IMG/VR virus record: IMGVR_UViG_3300029893_000003
Span: 18,175 to 82,174 of that record
Strand: one strand, 5' to 3'
Origin: a virus
DNA length: 64,000 nucleotides
The notes below the pieces were generated by a model. The model was not told the origin of the DNA and did no database searches. It saw only the letters and a program-made list of their open reading frames with translations. Numbering within the stretch: position 1 is the first letter of the stretch; the number at the start of each line of letters is the position of its first letter. This document shows, piece after piece, positions 24,950 to 32,239 of this stretch. The translations under genes were made by a program, and so were the position numbers.

Positions 24950-25195
24950 TTAGGAACACCTAAAATAAAAATTAGGCAGACCAAAATAAAAATTAGGCAG
25001 ACCTAAAATAAAACTTAGGATAATCTTATAACTAATTTTGGTCTGATCCAATCAGAAGCTTTCGGCGCGCCGAATTGTCGCAAGTCTGTTTAATGCTCTA
25101 TTTTCTTATTTTCTGCCATATTCCCTAACTTGATTTTTAGGTTTGCCTAATCCTCTTATTGGCTATTCCCTCATTTGATTCTTAGGTTTGCCTAA
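24950..25195. promoter_or_regulatory. Array of TTAGG-N4-CCTAA dyads
   Basis: Dyads lie at 24950-24963 (spacer AACA), 24993-25006 (CAGA), 25137-25150 (TTTG) and 25182-25195 (TTTG). One imperfect copy lies at 24972-24985. The 21-mer AAAATAAAAATTAGGCAGACC is repeated in tandem at 24962 and 24983. This looks like an operator or iteron array near a control or replication point. Confidence 0.6.
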
Positions 25196-25439
25196 TCTTT
25201 AATACCTTATTATATTGCCAGTCTTTGGATAGTTCACATGTGAACAGTATACATATACTCTATATCTCTATAAGGTTTAATTGGTTTAGATATAAACGAT
25301 CTTATCGCGCTTTGGCGTTACAATCTGGCTATTATCACGAGTCTTTATTTTCGAGAATAGGTTACGCTTTAACGCGGATAAAATCCTATTATCGATCCTG
25401 TGTTTTAACATTCGCAATTTTTGGGAATGGAGCAAATTA

Positions 25440-25507
25440 GAATGTTAAAAAAGTTTGAATCTGCTAACCTTTGAGGGAAAAACGAATGTTAAAATGGTTT
25501 GAATCTG
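25440..25507 (+). repeat. Direct repeat GAATGTTAAAA..GTTTGAATCTG
   Basis: Two copies, starting at 25440 and 25484, share GAATGTTAAAA and GTTTGAATCTG. They lie between the dyad array and the RNA-like segment. Possible binding sites. Confidence 0.55.
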
Positions 25508-25528
25508 GTTAGAATATCTGTAAGATAC

Positions 25529-25558
25529 TTGAACACCTAGCTAAATCTGTGATAGGAT
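25529..25558 (+). promoter_or_regulatory. Candidate promoter for the large RNA
   Basis: TTGAAC at 25529-25534, an 18-base spacer and TAGGAT at 25553-25558. It precedes the point where base composition changes to about half GC and strong stems begin. Confidence 0.4.
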
Positions 25559-25559
25559 G

Positions 25560-26475
25560 TAAGCGCAATTGAGCAAGCGCACATTAAAAATAGCGCCGGC
25601 GCGAAAGTCTGGGGCGATGCAGGAAGCGCCAAGAGATGAGCTTACCCTCAGGCGAGTAGCAATGACGCAATACGCATACGCAACCTTCGGGGGGCTTTCG
25701 TCTAGCCAACGAAAGCTGAGCCGTACGGGGGCTGTAGGAAACTAGTAGACTCGTCCAACCTGAGATCGCACGAGTCTAGAGTAAATCCTAATGGTTGGGG
25801 GCCGGGCGGCCCCTCGCTACTAACTGGATCCCATTAGCCTTACTCTACTAGCCAAGTGAGCAGATAGCCATATCTGTTATGTCACGCTTGGCTAGCCTAG
25901 TTTCCGGCGGCGCAAGCGATTAGAGACCTCTCTAATACGCACGCGCACCTATAGCACGGCAAACCAAGCGCTGAAAACCTGTTAGGTCGATGAAAGCATA
26001 CTACACTAGCCAATAGCAGAAGTCTAGACAAACAGCCTAGAATCGGCGGGATCGAAAGTAGCCTAATCAATGGCTAGCCTAGCCGATAGTGCATACTGGT
26101 GAAAGCGATGACAATGCTAGCTAGTGCAAGTGCCTAAACGCTGACAGTGATTAATCTAAGTGCGATGCTAAGCCTGGCTATAGTTGTTTTGCTTGTTTTC
26201 CCCAACACTCCTCGCAGATAAACCGTACCGCACGATATTAGATGATCAATTGCTTAACTCCCGGCGGCTAGGTTATAGGCTATCCTATACCCCAGTCTAA
26301 GGGACCAAGTTAGGCATGAGAGACTCTATTATCTGGTATAGTCGACTCTGTTAGGTTATGCTAGGCCAAAGCTTAGCTGATCCGCTATAGTGGGATAGCA
26401 CACTAGGATTAGTTAGGCTAGGCTAGTATCTCCCATATCTTATAGTGCCGATAAAATAGGTTATCGGCACTTAGG
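25560..26475 (+). ncRNA. Candidate large structured non-coding RNA, about 900 nt
   Basis: No protein-coding frame fits, yet the stretch is more GC-rich than the flanking AT-rich DNA and full of perfect helices. Examples are 8-bp GCTTTCGT/ACGAAAGC (25694-25716), 9-bp TAGACTCGT/ACGAGTCTA (25746-25778), AGAGTAA with TTACTCT closing CTAATGG/CCATTAG (25778-25846), GGGGCC/GGCCCC (25798-25813), 9-bp CTAGCCAAG/CTTGGCTAG with an inner CAGATA hairpin (25848-25895), ATTAGAG/CTCTAAT (25919-25936) and a final 11-bp hairpin (26444-26471). Loop CCAACC at 25755 can pair with GGTTGG at 25793. The scale recalls phage GOLLD and ROOL RNAs, but family membership is not established. Confidence 0.65.
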
Positions 26476-26512
26476 CTATAGGAGACCATAACCATACAAA
26501 GGAGAAAGGGCG

Positions 26513-26752
26513 ATGAAGCTACAGAAGGTACAGAAGCTACTGACGGGCGAGTACCGGGAATTGTACGGGGGGCATGGTGTGTGGTGGGTATCCGTGAGGT
26601 GGGAAGAGGGGCGGCTCATCAGTGAGTGGTGGGCAGACGGATTACCGGCGGTGAGCAGACCGGTGACTAAGGCTGAGGGCGCGGATGATGTGGAGAGGAT
26701 AATTCGGTCGGTGTGCGCAGACTTCCGCAAGGTGCGGGGTCTGGCTTGGTAG
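26513..26752 (+). CDS. Hypothetical basic protein
   Basis: A 79-residue protein, Trp-rich (GVWWVSVRWEEGRLISEWWADG) and without a recognised family. AAAGGAG lies before the ATG. It is the first gene after the long non-coding RNA-like region and begins a rightward run of small genes, each with its own TAGGAG-type site. Confidence 0.6.
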   Translation: MKLQKVQKLLTGEYRELYGGHGVWWVSVRWEEGRLISEWWADGLPAVSRPVTKAEGADDVERIIRSVCADFRKVRGLAW

Positions 26753-26777
26753 ATAGATTAGCATACAGGAGATCAAA

Positions 26778-27035
26778 ATGGCACACTATTTGGTCGGTAC
26801 GAATACCCGCGGGTATTTGCCCGTGGGCGATCCCATCGAATGCGAGACATTGATCGAAGCTAAGCAAGCAGCACGACAGGAAGCCCTTTACTTGGCTGAA
26901 GAGACCAATAATAAGATCGAAGTTTGGTCATCTCTCAACAGTATCACCAAGCGCGATCTTGTGAACTATGGTGTACCGATTACTTACGCGGTAATCGGAG
27001 ACATCGAAGTTTGGATCGCCATTGAGTCGGATTAG
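26778..27035 (+). CDS. Hypothetical protein
   Basis: An 85-residue protein with CAGGAGATCAAA before the ATG. Mixed alpha/beta sequence: an N-terminal LVGTNTRGYLPVGDP strand, a helix (AKQAARQEALYLAEE) and a C-terminal hydrophobic strand (AVIGDIEVWIAI). Family unknown. Followed by a perfect hairpin. Confidence 0.55.
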   Translation: MAHYLVGTNTRGYLPVGDPIECETLIEAKQAARQEALYLAEETNNKIEVWSSLNSITKRDLVNYGVPITYAVIGDIEVWIAIESD

Positions 27036-27042
27036 GGCAGTT

Positions 27043-27070
27043 AAGGCGTACAAGCGATCTTGTACGCCTT
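27043..27070 (+). terminator. Intergenic hairpin, 12-bp perfect stem
   Basis: AAGGCGTACAAG/CTTGTACGCCTT with loop CGAT, without a T-run. First of a series of similar intergenic hairpins to 30.3 kb. Confidence 0.65.
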
Positions 27071-27113
27071 ATAGTGTTCTAATCCCATAAGGGATCAAAT
27101 AGGAGACTATGCT

Positions 27114-27443
27114 ATGAAACTCACGAATGAAGTAGCGGTATACGTCCCATCTACGCTTGGCGAGTCTAACGCCGATCCGGCGCTGATCTCACGTATCGTT
27201 GATCAGGCATTGACCGATCTTAGTGTCGTCAATGGCGGCGCTACTGTGACTAATGGGATCGGCGCATGGCTATCTCATGACGGTAAGCTCGTAAAGGAGT
27301 CTGTGACTATCGTTTCCAGTAATTGCGAGACGATCACATTACAGACTCTTAGAACACTCGCAAAATTGCGAAAGACTATACGCGAATCGATGAAACAAGA
27401 AGCCGTTACTGTAAGGGTTAACGGTGTTCTCTATATCCGATGA
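27114..27443 (+). CDS. Hypothetical protein
   Basis: A 109-residue protein with ATAGGAG upstream. Composition is Val/Thr-rich with a basic helical part (LRTLAKLRKTIRESMKQ). No recognised family. Followed by another strong hairpin. Confidence 0.55.
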   Translation: MKLTNEVAVYVPSTLGESNADPALISRIVDQALTDLSVVNGGATVTNGIGAWLSHDGKLVKESVTIVSSNCETITLQTLRTLAKLRKTIRESMKQEAVTVRVNGVLYIR

Positions 27444-27452
27444 GACTAGCTA

Positions 27453-27478
27453 GTAGCCATAATGGGAATTATGGCTAC
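27453..27478 (+). terminator. Intergenic hairpin, 11-bp perfect stem
   Basis: GTAGCCATAAT/ATTATGGCTAC with loop GGGA (GNRA-type), no T-run. Confidence 0.6.
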
Positions 27479-27519
27479 AATGGTAGCCTTATCAATCATA
27501 GCCAATAGGAGAATCTACA

Positions 27520-27930
27520 ATGTTCCGTATGATCGATGGATTAGATGACGTCCCAACGGGGGAGTATGCTTGGCAATATTTTAAGTATACGCCTGAATCG
27601 GCACCGATCCAATCGCAATATTGGATCGATCCATGGGGGAATGTCTACCCCGTTGATTGGCACTACGCGTCAGCACCAGAATTGATCATTCGGCACTTCG
27701 GCAAAGATAAGCTTGACTCACTTCGTGATGAAAATGGATACTGGAAAATCACCCCGGTTGATTTTCTTGAAAATAATCGATGGCTCCACGTATCCTATAT
27801 TGGCGTTTTTGGTGACTACACTCAACGAGGGTATGAGGCACTAAAAACATTGCACCAAAGGATGTCTGAAGCGAACGGTAGCGGCCGCGTACGGGATACT
27901 CTGAGGCATATTGCGGTGTATGTTACGTAA
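27520..27930 (+). CDS. Hypothetical aromatic-rich protein
   Basis: A 136-residue protein with AATAGGAG upstream. Many Trp and Tyr residues (YWIDPWGNVYPVDWHYASAP) point to a compact globular domain. No family was recognised. Its 3' neighbour is another hairpin. Confidence 0.55.
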   Translation: MFRMIDGLDDVPTGEYAWQYFKYTPESAPIQSQYWIDPWGNVYPVDWHYASAPELIIRHFGKDKLDSLRDENGYWKITPVDFLENNRWLHVSYIGVFGDYTQRGYEALKTLHQRMSEANGSGRVRDTLRHIAVYVT

Positions 27931-27944
27931 GTTAAGGACAGTTT

Positions 27945-27969
27945 CAATGCCCTACACTGTAGGGCATTG
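27945..27969 (+). terminator. Intergenic hairpin
   Basis: CAATGCCCTA/TAGGGCATTG, 10 bp, loop CACTG; no T-run. Confidence 0.6.
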
Positions 27970-28001
27970 GCTAGTGTCTTTAACCTATAGGAGAATCTAC
28001 A

Positions 28002-28367
28002 ATGACACGGCATGAAACGGGGGCGTACGGGGAACAAATTGTACAGACTCTTACCGCTGGCAGGTTTGGTAAGCTAGGACGTGATTCGGATATTGTCCTG
28101 GCTAACGGCACTCAGATCGAAGTTAAGACCGCACGTAAAGGTAAAGATGGAAAATATCGGGCGCGATTGTACAAGCCCGGTAGCCAAGATCATCGAAAGT
28201 CTGATTTTGTCGTGTTTGTCCTGTTAGATGACGGGGTATACTTTTACGTGATCCCTACAGATGACATTAGAGATCGCGTGCAATTGACCATTACGAGCCA
28301 TCCTAACACCTATAACGGCAAATATGCACAATACAGACAGGAGAGTCTGGCATGGTTAGCGCATTGA
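28002..28367 (+). CDS. PD-(D/E)XK-type nuclease candidate
   Basis: A 121-residue protein. It has GAYGEQIVQTLT at the start, an Asp in SDIVLANGTQIEVKTARKG and the E-V-K triad, the hallmark of small PD-(D/E)XK nucleases such as Holliday-junction or repair nucleases. AATAGGAG-type site upstream (TATAGGAGAATC). It overlaps the next gene by 16 bases. Substrate unknown. Confidence 0.65.
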   Translation: MTRHETGAYGEQIVQTLTAGRFGKLGRDSDIVLANGTQIEVKTARKGKDGKYRARLYKPGSQDHRKSDFVVFVLLDDGVYFYVIPTDDIRDRVQLTITSHPNTYNGKYAQYRQESLAWLAH

Positions 28368-28663
28368 TCATCAGCGTATCCCTGATCGTGGTGGTGAGTC
28401 TATTGCGGCGCATTAGACTCACTAATTATACTCTCGAACAATCTGAATCCGAACGACAACGTGCCTTAGTCCGCCTGGAAGAGTATCATCACGATCTCAA
28501 ATTACTGTCATGTTTGACAGTCGAAGAGTCTGGTCAAGTGTCGTTTTTGGCACTTGTGCCAGATGATACCGCTACCATAAGGTTCAACGAATACGTGATC
28601 GACTACAAATCGCTACTGGAATTTGAACGCGGCGATAGTGACTATATCACAGTCTATAACTAA
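28352..28663 (+). CDS. Single-pass membrane protein
   Basis: A 103-residue protein with an N-terminal membrane helix (ALIISVSLIVVVSLL) and a helical/charged soluble part. Function unknown; coupled to the nuclease-like gene by overlap. Confidence 0.5.
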   Translation: MVSALIISVSLIVVVSLLRRIRLTNYTLEQSESERQRALVRLEEYHHDLKLLSCLTVEESGQVSFLALVPDDTATIRFNEYVIDYKSLLEFERGDSDYITVYN

Positions 28664-28679
28664 ATTGTAGATCAGTCTC

Positions 28680-28705
28680 ACACACACAAGATCGCTTGTG
28701 TGTGT
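28680..28705 (+). terminator. Intergenic hairpin, 11-bp perfect stem
   Basis: ACACACACAAG/CTTGTGTGTGT with loop ATCG, no T-run. Confidence 0.65.
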
Positions 28706-28754
28706 TGGCTGGCATACAATTTATAGGATATGCCATAGCATAGGAGACAAAATC

Positions 28755-29321
28755 ATGAAGATATTAGAATTTCTTTATCGCTTGGATCGCATTTTCCCTA
28801 ATGCCTACTTTAGTTTTGCTCCTGGCTGCAAGGAGCCGGGCTATGATGACAAACCAGTTATCATGGCGGATTGGAATAAAGTCCCAAAACACGTTTTTGA
28901 CAAGTTAGAATCTCTTGGCTATGCCTGCGAATGGTTGGATGAATGGGCTACATGTGCTGAATGCAATAAAGCCGTTCGAACGAGTCCTAATTCGTATGAC
29001 TGGACTTCAGCGTATGTTATCCAAGACGGTGATCTCTTGTGTCTAGATTGTGTCGATGCACAGGCGTACTACGAATCCATCGAAAATCGTTCTGATGTTG
29101 CTGCTAGTAATGAATTCGCCCACCATTACAAGCCGGAAGATTACGGCTATGTTAAAGTGAATGAAGATCATTACATTAATGGCCTTCACGGTATCGTAGA
29201 TGATCCAAAGCAGATTCTAGGTGATCTTTTGAGCGACGATCCTGAAGGACGATTCGTTTTTACACTGGACTATACGTCACAATTCGAAGTCGGGTTCAGT
29301 GTATACCGCAAAGTCGTTTAA
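28755..29321 (+). CDS. Zinc-ribbon-containing protein, function unknown
   Basis: A 188-residue protein starting MKILEFLYRLDRIFP after AGGAGACAAAATC. It contains two CxxC knuckles (CAECNKAV near residue 75 and CLDC near 100) forming a zinc ribbon, then acidic alpha/beta sequence. No family recognised. It may be a nucleic-acid-binding accessory protein. Confidence 0.55.
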   Translation: MKILEFLYRLDRIFPNAYFSFAPGCKEPGYDDKPVIMADWNKVPKHVFDKLESLGYACEWLDEWATCAECNKAVRTSPNSYDWTSAYVIQDGDLLCLDCVDAQAYYESIENRSDVAASNEFAHHYKPEDYGYVKVNEDHYINGLHGIVDDPKQILGDLLSDDPEGRFVFTLDYTSQFEVGFSVYRKVV

Positions 29322-29396
29322 TTAGTGTTTACTACTTAGTGTATACTTAAATTTATTTTTCTTTGAATGTGTTCTGCTAAATCATAGGAGCGTATC

Positions 29397-29630
29397 ATGC
29401 TTAACATTTTCCGCCGTAAAAACAAATCAGTAACTAATAAGCCGATCTTTAAGGCGTCATTTGACACTACTGGCGTAATCACCTTACGCCACAATGGCGT
29501 AGTAGTTTGTCAAGGTGATATTCACGTCTTTAATCAATTCTTACGTGCCAATAAAATCCCGCGCGACCGCATCATCTGGGGCGAATATGACTCAATTAAA
29601 GAGTCATATTGGAAAAGTCGATACAATTGA
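29397..29630 (+). CDS. Hypothetical basic protein
   Basis: A 77-residue basic protein with ATAGGAG upstream. N-terminus FRRKNKSVTNKP, then beta-type sequence. Function unknown. It is followed by a branched RNA-like structure. Confidence 0.55.
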   Translation: MLNIFRRKNKSVTNKPIFKASFDTTGVITLRHNGVVVCQGDIHVFNQFLRANKIPRDRIIWGEYDSIKESYWKSRYN

Positions 29631-29639
29631 ACTAATTAG

Positions 29640-29739
29640 AACACACAAACGTACCAGTGTAGCGATGCTTTGGGTGAGATTCCTATGCTACACTCCTGCC
29701 TTTCAGAGCGGCAGGGTATAGGTATCTGGTTTGTGTGTT
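29640..29739 (+). ncRNA. Branched RNA element (three-way junction)
   Basis: An outer 11-bp stem AACACACAAAC/GTTTGTGTGTT encloses two hairpins: AGTGTAGC/GCTACACT (29656-29694) and CCTGCC/GGCAGG (29695-29715). It lies in a 230-base gap between genes. No known family recognised; could be a regulatory or processing element. Confidence 0.55.
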
Positions 29740-29862
29740 TTGATTAGGCCCATCCTTATTGATAAGGAGTAGTAAGCTCATAATACTTAATTATACTTAT
29801 ATTTAATTTTTACTAGGGCATAGCGTAGCCTTTACGCTAATAATCATATAAAGGAGAATACA

Positions 29863-30162
29863 ATGAATAACGAAGGCTTCAAGGGTGATAAACTTACCTA
29901 TCCAGAAGGCACGACTCTTTGGGTACTGTGTAATGACTCGTTTATGTCTGGATGGGGAAGGGCTGGGGGCGTTATTAATACCCTTATTTTCCCCTGCAAA
30001 GACCTAGCACAAGCGAACATTGTAGCCGATAATGCGAGACGCAGAGGCGATCAGAAATACGTGAGGATCGTAAGTCGCGCGCCCCGCCTGCGCGGCGGGC
30101 ATTACTACCAAGTTAAAACCATTGACGAGTACCCTATGTGGTACAAGTACGGGGCGTTTTAG
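29863..30162 (+). CDS. Hypothetical protein
   Basis: A 99-residue protein with AAAGGAG before the ATG. Mixed alpha/beta, with aromatic-rich ends. Family not recognised. Confidence 0.55.
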   Translation: MNNEGFKGDKLTYPEGTTLWVLCNDSFMSGWGRAGGVINTLIFPCKDLAQANIVADNARRRGDQKYVRIVSRAPRLRGGHYYQVKTIDEYPMWYKYGAF

Positions 30163-30167
30163 TAGAT

Positions 30168-30199
30168 CGATACTGTACATTACAAGTCCAGTAATGTAC
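30168..30199 (+). terminator. Intergenic hairpin, 12-bp perfect stem
   Basis: ACTGTACATTAC/GTAATGTACAGT with loop AAGTCCA (approximate ends). A second hairpin (GTGACATTA..TAATGTGTCAC) follows at 30249-30275. Confidence 0.6.
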
Positions 30200-30309
30200 A
30201 GTAATGGGTCTATTATGGCGTTTATCTCGATTTGTTCTATACTGGCGAGAGTGACATTAAAATCGATAATGTGTCACTAGGCGCAAGTATCGGAGAAGGA
30301 GAGGGTACA

Positions 30310-30483
30310 ATGTTAATGATGATTAACTACTCCACTAGTACTGCGGTGATTATGTTCGCCGCGTACACTGTTATCGTGCCATATCGTATTGCTTCTAATT
30401 TATCCAGAAGCTTAGGTATGGCCAGTAATACATTCGCTACAAAGTCCGGTATCCTGCTAATTTGGCAAAGGAGTACACAATGA
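30310..30483 (+). CDS. Small membrane-type protein, 57 residues
   Basis: AAGGAGAGGGTACA precedes the ATG at 30310. The product MLMMINYSTSTAVIMFAAYTV has one hydrophobic segment. It overlaps the next gene as ATGA. Confidence 0.5.
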   Translation: MLMMINYSTSTAVIMFAAYTVIVPYRIASNLSRSLGMASNTFATKSGILLIWQRSTQ

Positions 30484-30713
30484 ATCGTATAGCCGTCTGT
30501 GAAGTATATTATCTAATCGAGGCGCTTTATAACGTCGGCGGGATCGTGCCCGAACGACCTTTAAATGCGCGACGTAGGGCACATCCCGAAAGCATCGGCG
30601 CACAATTAGCCCGTATGGGGTTTAAGCCCTCTCCGCTTCTCAGTATTGACCGACTGGATGAGGAACAACACAAATATTTCCGTACCCTATTATCGCGGTG
30701 GGGTATTAAATAA
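30480..30713 (+). CDS. Hypothetical basic helical protein
   Basis: A 77-residue protein, start 30480 with AAAGGAG upstream and ATGA overlap. Basic middle (PLNARRRAHPES). Function unknown. Confidence 0.5.
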   Translation: MNRIAVCEVYYLIEALYNVGGIVPERPLNARRRAHPESIGAQLARMGFKPSPLLSIDRLDEEQHKYFRTLLSRWGIK

Positions 30714-30850
30714 TCTTACGTACATACTTATTACATACTTATACTTACTTGTTTATACTTAAATTTAATTCTTTAATGGCGCGAAAAATCCGCCTATATA
30801 TAGATACATTATACAAATCGGCGTATCCTGTTGGATAAAAGGAGATTCAA

Positions 30851-31045
30851 ATGTACAACAAAGGTGATCAAGTTGAAGTCTTGCGTACCGGCTCTCGTAT
30901 TTATGCTGGTACATGGAAAAAGGGAACCGTGATCGAATCTACTCCAAGCGCTACAGTAGTTAGCGTGGATTGTGGTAACAACCAAAGTCTGAAATATACG
31001 ATCAAATCACAAGACGTTGATATTTATATTCGCCGTGTGAGTTAA
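30851..31045 (+). CDS. Small beta-rich (SH3/KOW-like) protein
   Basis: A 64-residue protein beginning MYNKGDQVEVLRTGSRIYAGTWKKGTV, typical of small SH3-like barrels that bind nucleic acids or proteins. AAAAGGAG lies before the start. Function unknown. Confidence 0.5.
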   Translation: MYNKGDQVEVLRTGSRIYAGTWKKGTVIESTPSATVVSVDCGNNQSLKYTIKSQDVDIYIRRVS

Positions 31046-31057
31046 GGAGAAAATAAC

Positions 31058-31132
31058 GTGCCTAACCATCAAGCGAAAGACGATCCCGACAATCTCTTCC
31101 CGATCCTATGTATTTATGACTGGTATGACTAA
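31058..31132 (+). CDS. Possible 24-residue peptide with GTG start
   Basis: AAGGAGAAAATAAC precedes a GTG and a short frame (PNHQAKDDPDNLFPILCIYDW). The ribosome site is good, but the length makes this tentative. Confidence 0.3.
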   Translation: MPNHQAKDDPDNLFPILCIYDWYD

Positions 31133-31196
31133 TCATACCTACCTCTGCACATTGGAAATGGTGTGCAGTATTGGGATGAAAGTAAAGGAGTGTACC

Positions 31197-32120
31197 ATGC
31201 CTAAGAAAAATTCGGTTGAACGGCGTATCCTAGACACACTGATTAAAGCAGTCGAGTCTAGCGGATTGCTGCCCTGGCAACGTCCGTGGGTTGTTGCCCA
31301 TCCTATCAATCTTGTGACATACAATGCTCACAAGTCCGAAGGCACACCGGAAGAAGTGTGTATTAAATACGGTTATAAGGGTATTAATCCCCTGCTCCTG
31401 TCACTGTCTGAATTTTCCAGCCCCTTTTGGTTTACCTACAAACAGGCTACCGATTTGGGGTGGCAAATCCGCAAAGGTGAGAAGTCTTCTTTCATCGTTT
31501 ACTGGAACATTTTTGAGAAGACTGTCACCGATGATGACGGGGATGATCGTATCGTTAAAATCCCGTTCCTTCGGTATTATAACCTGTTTAACGTAGAGCA
31601 GGCCGATCCTGCTGAGGGTAAAGAACCTGCCCCTATTCCTACGATTACAGATATTGATAAGACAGACCGCAAGCGTGATGATATTAAAGAACTACTTACA
31701 GCGTCATGGCTTGCGCCTACTACCTTTAAGGGTACACAAGCAGCGTACATCCCATCACAAGATCGGATCGTGATGCCCCCAGTGGATGCTTTTAAATCCT
31801 ATGCTCATTTTTATTCGACGTGGGCGCATGAGGCAGTGCATAGTACCGGACACATCGACCGACTAGGGCGAGAGGGTGTTGTTAATCCTTCATTGTTTGG
31901 TAGTGAGAAATATGGGTTTGAAGAGTTGATCGCGTGTGTTGGTCAAGCGATGTTCTGTGCACGAGTCGGTGTGCAGAATGAGGACATGAATAAAAACGAC
32001 GCAGCGTATCTCAAAAACTGGTTGCAAGTATTGAAAGATGATCCCCGCATGATCGTAAGGGCTGGATCACAAGCGCAACGTGCAATTGATTTTATCTTCG
32101 GTGACGACTCTCCCCGCTAA
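31197..32120 (+). CDS. ardC: ArdC-like antirestriction protein with zincin domain
   Basis: A 307-residue protein starting MPKKNSVERRILDTL after AAAGGAG. Residues 20-140 are an ArdC-type ssDNA-binding domain (LPWQRPWVVA, GYKGINPLLLSLS, FWFTYKQATDLGWQIRKGEKS). A metallopeptidase-like C-terminal domain carries HEAVHSTGH near residue 220 and a later Glu in FEELIA. ArdC proteins counter restriction during DNA entry. The last residues (SPR and the stop) come from the end of the adjacent TnpB element, so the true C-terminus may have been replaced. Confidence 0.8.
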   Translation: MPKKNSVERRILDTLIKAVESSGLLPWQRPWVVAHPINLVTYNAHKSEGTPEEVCIKYGYKGINPLLLSLSEFSSPFWFTYKQATDLGWQIRKGEKSSFIVYWNIFEKTVTDDDGDDRIVKIPFLRYYNLFNVEQADPAEGKEPAPIPTITDIDKTDRKRDDIKELLTASWLAPTTFKGTQAAYIPSQDRIVMPPVDAFKSYAHFYSTWAHEAVHSTGHIDRLGREGVVNPSLFGSEKYGFEELIACVGQAMFCARVGVQNEDMNKNDAAYLKNWLQVLKDDPRMIVRAGSQAQRAIDFIFGDDSPR

Positions 32121-32239
32121 AGCTAAAGCGGGGAGCTTCCCAGGGCACGCTCGCCGCAACCGGCCACGTTACGCTCTGGCGGCCCCGTCCGGGCCGGGTT
32201 GACCGCAAGCATCAGGATATTCCGAGGTTACACTGCCCA

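Noticed and set aside
25225-25440. 71-codon frame in the AT-rich gap before the large RNA
   Set aside because: No ribosome site, composition unlike neighbours and it crosses repeat-rich DNA; probably a chance frame.
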